NCBI GenBank assembly: GCA_016711225.1
Contig: JADJTK010000031.1
Coordinates: forward strand, 1-34,068
DNA length: 34,068 bases
Direction of reading: 5' to 3'
From: Opitutaceae bacterium
Lineage (GTDB): Bacteria > Verrucomicrobiota > Verrucomicrobiia > Opitutales > Opitutaceae
Part shown: one piece after another, positions 30,256 through 34,068 of the stretch
Numbering within the stretch: position 1 is the first letter of the stretch
Layout: each line of letters starts with the position of its first letter
Notes under the pieces: generated by a model
What the model saw: only the letters and a program-made list of their open reading frames with translations
Told to the model about the DNA's origin: nothing
The model's database searches: none
Translations under genes and position numbers: made by a program

Positions 30256-33060
30256 ATGCTTCTGTGGCTGCTCGCTGAAATGGGCGGCCGGCTTTGCGGC
30301 GGGCAAGGGAAAGGCGCCCCGTGCACTCGGTTCTATTCCTACGATGAGATCGAGGGCATTTCCACCGGCGTGGGAGCTTTCCTTCGATGCCGTCGGCCGT
30401 TTAGCGCTCGTCAGAACAGCACCTATATTGTCCTGAATGACGAGTCCTGGTTGGAAGTACTCGGCAAGAATCCGACCGGAGTCCAGGTACGGCATGCGCG
30501 CTGCGACCCGGCGGAAGGAACCTGCTACGGCTCGGTCGGAGACTGGGGCAGGCTGGTTCCGGACCCGCAAGGACTGTTGGTCCCCGGGTCGCTGGTCCCG
30601 GCAGTGCGGCCGGACTGGACGTTGACCACGGAGTTTACGCAGATCGTCAGCGGGCCGGAGGGCGTGTGCTTCGGTGGCTGGCCAGGGGTGGTGTTGTGGA
30701 ATCGCGCGACCGGGCGTAGGACCTTTGTGCCGCAGTACCCGGCCTGGCTCAGATCTTCCTGCTCGTTTTTGGCCAGATCTATGTATCCTCGCATGGCCGA
30801 GGGTGCAACGTGTCGACTTGCGCGAAGGCACGCTGTTATTTTTTACGGATCAAAACCCCGTTGGCGAAGCCGGGTGGTCGAGCAGGTGGCCCAGGTTGGC
30901 CCGGAGACCGCGATTCTCTCGACCAGCGCGCGCGATCTGTTGCGGCTCGACCACGGGGTGGTCACCCGTTTGCCGGGTGTACCGTGGGAGAAGATCAGGG
31001 GAGGATTGCCGCACTAAAGACTGCATTGAGGCGCGGTGGCAATGGCGGTGGTTGGGGTGGGGTTATATATCATTGCCAGTGACGGGGAGGTGGTGGCGTT
31101 CTTTTCGGAGACTGGTATCGGGATATCAAGTCGTTGGCCTCGAATGAGCCCGGCGTGTTGTGGGCTGCCACGGAAAGCGGTCTGGTAGAGAAGATCCTGC
31201 TGGGGCTCCCGGTCACCCGCTTCAGCCAAGCGAGCGGATTGCCCGTTTTCTGGCCCCAGTTTCTCTGGACTGGCGGGGCGGCTTTGGGCCGTTTCCAGCA
31301 GGCACCTTTATGAATCCGTTGACGTTGCTCCGGTTTTGCCGGCGCGCTTCGGAGCTCGTTGCAGGGCAGCCCAGTCCAGGGTGTGGGGCGGCGGCTTGCG
31401 GTGATTGGCTTCTGGTTGCCAATGGCAGCGGGGTCTTCGCTAAGGAACTGGAGGAGGCGAGTTCCGACGGGTGGTCTCAGGTCTGGAAGTGGCCCGTCTT
31501 GTCATGGTCGGAGTCGGGGCTTTGCTTTGCCATCGGCATGAACGAGATCGCCGTGACTCAGCCGGTGCGCACAGGGTGGCGCGAATGCATGGAACAGGTG
31601 CCGGGATTCGGGTATCCGGCGGTGGTGCATGCTTCGAAGGCGGCGGCCTGGATCGAGGTGGGAAAGATCGTGGGCCGGGTTTCAGCAGGAATCCGGTGTG
31701 CTCAAGGTCCGCGTCATCGATTCCTTCCCCTGGCAGGATCGGTGGATACACGTTAGCGTGCTGGGGGACAGTGGTATTGAGCGGACCGGAGTCCGGTCAG
31801 GTGTTCTACGACGAGGAGACGCTGCAGCTCCAGGAGCATGCCCCTGACGGAGGTGGTGCCGGATTGCCCCGGGTTTGGCGCGCCGGGTTGCAACCTGCGA
31901 ACGTGGCCCGGTGGTGGAACCCCGCGGCGGGAGTCCGGCGGGTGTGTCGATGGGTAGAACCTGTATCAGATCGTCGATCGCTATATTCCCCAGATCCAGG
32001 TGGTCCCCGGACAAGGCGTATTTCCTCTCGACTGGAAGCGAGATCTTTGACGATGGAAGAACCGGACCGTAGCCGTCGGGGCGAACCGGAACGGTTCGTG
32101 CCGACGCGTGTCTCGGCGGTGGATACCGCCTCCGGGCTGCTGGTCCTGCAGGCGGCTTCGTGAACAGGAGCGTGTTCCGTATATGACCGCAATAGCCTAA
32201 CCCTGCGGCTCTTTGCCGGCACTTCTTGGGCGCAGCGGGCCCCGCCGTATAGAGTTCGCACCAACGGGGTAAATGGGAGCGCCTGGATGGCTCGACCTTG
32301 ACGTTGCCCAATCTGCGCGAGGGAGCTACCAGGTGGAGATCCGTTTGGCGGACAAGCGCGGGCCCCTCGGGCAGGCGACGCGGATCGATTTCTCGGTGGA
32401 GCCTCCTGGACCAGGACCTGGCAAGGCTATCTGGCCTATTGCGTAGTCGCAGCCGCCGGACTCGGGGCTTTTTCGCGCTGGTTGGGGCGCCGGGCCCGCC
32501 GCCCGCAACGCGGCCCTCGAAGCCCTGGTGGGGGAGCGAACCGAGCAGTTGCAGGCGACCATGCGGCGGCTCGAGGAAGAAACGCGCAACTCCGCGACCC
32601 TGGCGGAGCGAAACCGCAGAGCGAGCGAGATTCCCGACACTAGCCAGAGCAAAAGCCTCAGCGCCCTCTCGCTGCAGTTGGCCTCAGCCCGTCTCCCCGA
32701 ATGTACCGAGCGTGCGCGCCGGGCTGGCGATTGCGCGCAACATGGTCGCCTTCAGCAAGGATGAGGTGCATAACGCAGTCATGGACCTGCGCTCGCCTGG
32801 AAATCAGAGGCGGAGGGGATTCTCGGCGCGCTGGAGCGGTTGGTCGGCCAGTCCCTGCCGGGCGAGATCCAAGGCACGGTGAAGGCCGAGGGGTCCCCTG
32901 CGTGTGCTCGGCTCGAAGATCGAGCATCATCACCCTGCGCATCGCCCAGGAGGCGGTCGCCAATACTTTCAAACATGCCGAGGCGCGGCATATCGGCGTG
33001 CATCTGCGATATTTGGACGAGAGGTGGTGCTCGCGATCGTCGATGATGGGAAAAAGGTTC
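30256..33060 (+). pseudogene. Propeller-sensor histidine kinase (NarL/HisKA_3 type), frameshifted and 3'-truncated
   Basis: MLLWLLAEMGG is a short signal or anchor, followed by RFYSYDEIEGIST..., the Reg_prop-type ligand-binding beta-propeller (about 30290-32180; pieces TLTTEFTQIVSGPEGVCFGGW and RFSQASGLPVFWP). A Y_Y_Y-like domain follows (YRVRTNGVNG ... LPNLREGAYQVEIRLADKRG), then a TM helix near 32430. A coiled coil (LEALVGERTEQLQATMRRLEEE) and the HisKA_3 dimerisation box AERNR (expected IAxEIHDTL, here garbled by an indel) come next. The ATPase domain has RIAQEAVANTFKHAEARHIGVHL and VLAIVDDGK, then stops abruptly. The rest of the ATPase domain is missing and response-regulator sequence follows at once. 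Such kinases sense sugars or polymers in related groups; the ligand here is unknown. Confidence 0.65.
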
Positions 33061-33508
33061 GATGCCCGGGGAGAACGGGCTGCAGACGATCGCCCGACTG
33101 CGACAACACTTCGCGGAGGTTCGCATCCTGGTCCTCACCAACTACGGCTCCGGGGAGGAGATCGAGGGCGCCTTCAAGGCGGGTGCGCTCGGGTTTCTGC
33201 CCAAGGATGCGCCGCTGGAGGTGCTGTTGGAGTCGATTCAGGACGTCAGCGCGGGCAAGCAGTGTTTTCCGCGCGCGGTGTCAGGCCCTTAGCTTACGCA
33301 GGTGTCGCCGCAGCCCTCCGTTCGGGAAACCGAGATTCTGCACCTGATCGGCAAAGGGCAGAACAACAAGGAAAATCAGCCGGACGCTCGACGTGGCCGA
33401 GGCCACCGTCCAAGGCCATGTCTCGAAGTTGTTGTACAAATTGGGTGTGGAGGATCGGACTCAGGCCGTACTGGCGGCCATGAAGAAGGGCTCATCCACC
33501 TCGAGTAG
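33060..33508 (+). pseudogene. LuxR/NarL-family response regulator, 5'-truncated, in-frame stop
   Basis: The sequence begins within the receiver domain at MPGENGLQTIARLRQHFAEVRILVLTNY (the Pro-Gly after the phospho-acceptor Asp region; the Asp itself is lost). It continues GAFKAGALGFLPKDAPLEVLLESI with the conserved Lys of PKD. TAG 33290-33292 interrupts the linker in frame. The LuxR-type output domain follows: SVRETEILHLIGKGQNNKE, and after one frame change SRTLDVAEATVQGHVSKLLYKLGVEDRTQAV. It would be the partner of the kinase upstream, but the fused junction means neither is complete. Confidence 0.65.
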
Positions 33509-33877
33509 GTTGTTCGGTGGCAGGCGTTGATGCGGCGCGCCATCGTCGACCGGAGGTGTGGCGGAAGATGGTCGGTGTCTGGAATCTCCAGGGGGGCTGG
33601 GAGGTACGCCCTGTTTTGGACGCCGTGGGTGGGGCGGGGCCCGAGCCGATCACCGGCGCTCCCCGGTGGTGTGGCCGGCTATAAACTCCGGCCGACGACC
33701 AATACCTAGGTATTGGTCGAAGCGCGCCAATGCTACATTGAAGTCGGGGGGCGGGTCGCTTAGTGCGGGCGCGCCTCCATTGTCCCTAAAGGGCAATACA
33801 CTACAGATTACCCCGCCACGATTGTTCCGACCGGAGTGCGCGAGGCCAGGGAATCCTCAACCCGCTAACCCTACATC
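33509..33877. promoter_or_regulatory. Intergenic region with a 24-bp perfect palindrome
   Basis: No gene is seen between the regulator and the TonB receptor. The perfect palindrome at 33696-33719 (left half CGACCAATACCT) lies about 160 bp before the receptor start. Its centre contains TACC-TA-GGTA, the 4-2-4 spacing of NarL/LuxR-type half sites. A role as operator of the receptor gene is inferred. TCCCTAAAGGGCAATACACT follows at 33782-33801. Confidence 0.5.
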
Positions 33878-34068
33878 ATGCTCAAGAAACGCCCACACCC
33901 CAGTGCCGTCCGGCGCCTGCCAGCCATGGCCGGGTGCCGCCGTCACCACGGGGCTTGTCGCCCAGTTGCCCCGACGGCAGCGGACGACCGCCCATCTGCC
34001 GGGAGAAGAGGATGTCGTCATCCTCAGCCCGTTTGAAGTGACCGCCCGAATCCTCGACCGGTTACGCC
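33878..34068 (+). CDS. TonB-dependent receptor, N-terminus, partial
   Basis: ATG 33878 starts MLKKRPHPSAVRRLPAMAG. A frame change gives a hydrophobic signal-peptide core (AAVTTGLVAQLP), and a later one gives EEDVVILSPFEVTA followed by ESSTGYA at the window edge. LSPFEV-(T/S)-A-x-x-x-x-GY is the start of the plug domain in Opitutaceae TonB-dependent receptors. Outer-membrane uptake of a large ligand, probably oligosaccharide or chelate, is the family role. At least two indels occur in 190 bases. Only about 60 codons are in the window. Confidence 0.6.

Overview
The window looks like a piece of chromosome from a Verrucomicrobiota bacterium, most likely Opitutales. The best marker is the start of a TonB-dependent receptor at the right edge, whose plug begins ILSPFEVTA, a signature I associate with Opitutaceae receptors. 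A propeller-type (Reg_prop/Y_Y_Y) histidine kinase with a LuxR-type response regulator fits the same group. This assignment is inference from motifs only.

From left to right there are four blocks. (1) 1-11270 is the right end of a tailed-phage genome: three virion-type genes, then two very large genes of the injected 'polyvalent protein' kind. These carry a GGINP-type domain, a barnase/EndoU/RelE-like (LPD3/PBECR-type) domain, an HExxH peptidase motif, a GNAT acetyltransferase and long coiled coils. A 55-codon gene follows, then three 12-bp-spaced TGCAA repeats and the 3' half of a tRNA-Gly(CCC), which together look like the attR side of a prophage. (2) 11271-23006 is a chromosomal integron. 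A frameshifted IntI integrase (plus strand, about 21600-23006) lies next to an array running leftward. The array has ten attC sites, all about 90 bp once insertions are removed, and small cassette genes almost all on the minus strand, each starting a few bases after an attC. Cassette products are mostly unknown small proteins: lipoproteins, one- and two-TM proteins, a GrpB-like nucleotidyltransferase and an acyl-carrier-like protein.

The array is itself colonised by other mobile elements that use attC sites as targets. An IS110-family element with a long structured 5' leader (candidate bridge RNA) splits one attC. Two ORF-less group IIC introns sit exactly inside the terminal GT|TCGGC box of two other attC sites, in the opposite orientation to the cassettes. 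Two 5'-truncated intron ends, an IS30 remnant and a recombinase/IS91-like remnant are also present.

(3) Repeat-rich, gene-free DNA (11271-12110, 12716-13251, 23007-24439) made of 'cacagagggcacggagg', 'cgcaaagaacgcaaag' and 'cacggattcacgcggatgaacgcgg' type units brackets the array. (4) 24440-34068 holds housekeeping-like genes: a membrane protein, an XRE regulator, cydA and cydB (cytochrome bd oxidase), a GHKL ATPase on the minus strand, the sensor kinase, the response regulator, a 24-bp palindrome and the TonB receptor start.

Reading frames are broken by single-base indels across the whole window, most densely after 24 kb, while protein motifs stay intact across the breaks. Several breaks look like one G missing from a G run. 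I therefore suspect base-calling or assembly errors rather than decay for many of the 'pseudogenes' listed. Coordinates of such genes cover the whole broken locus.
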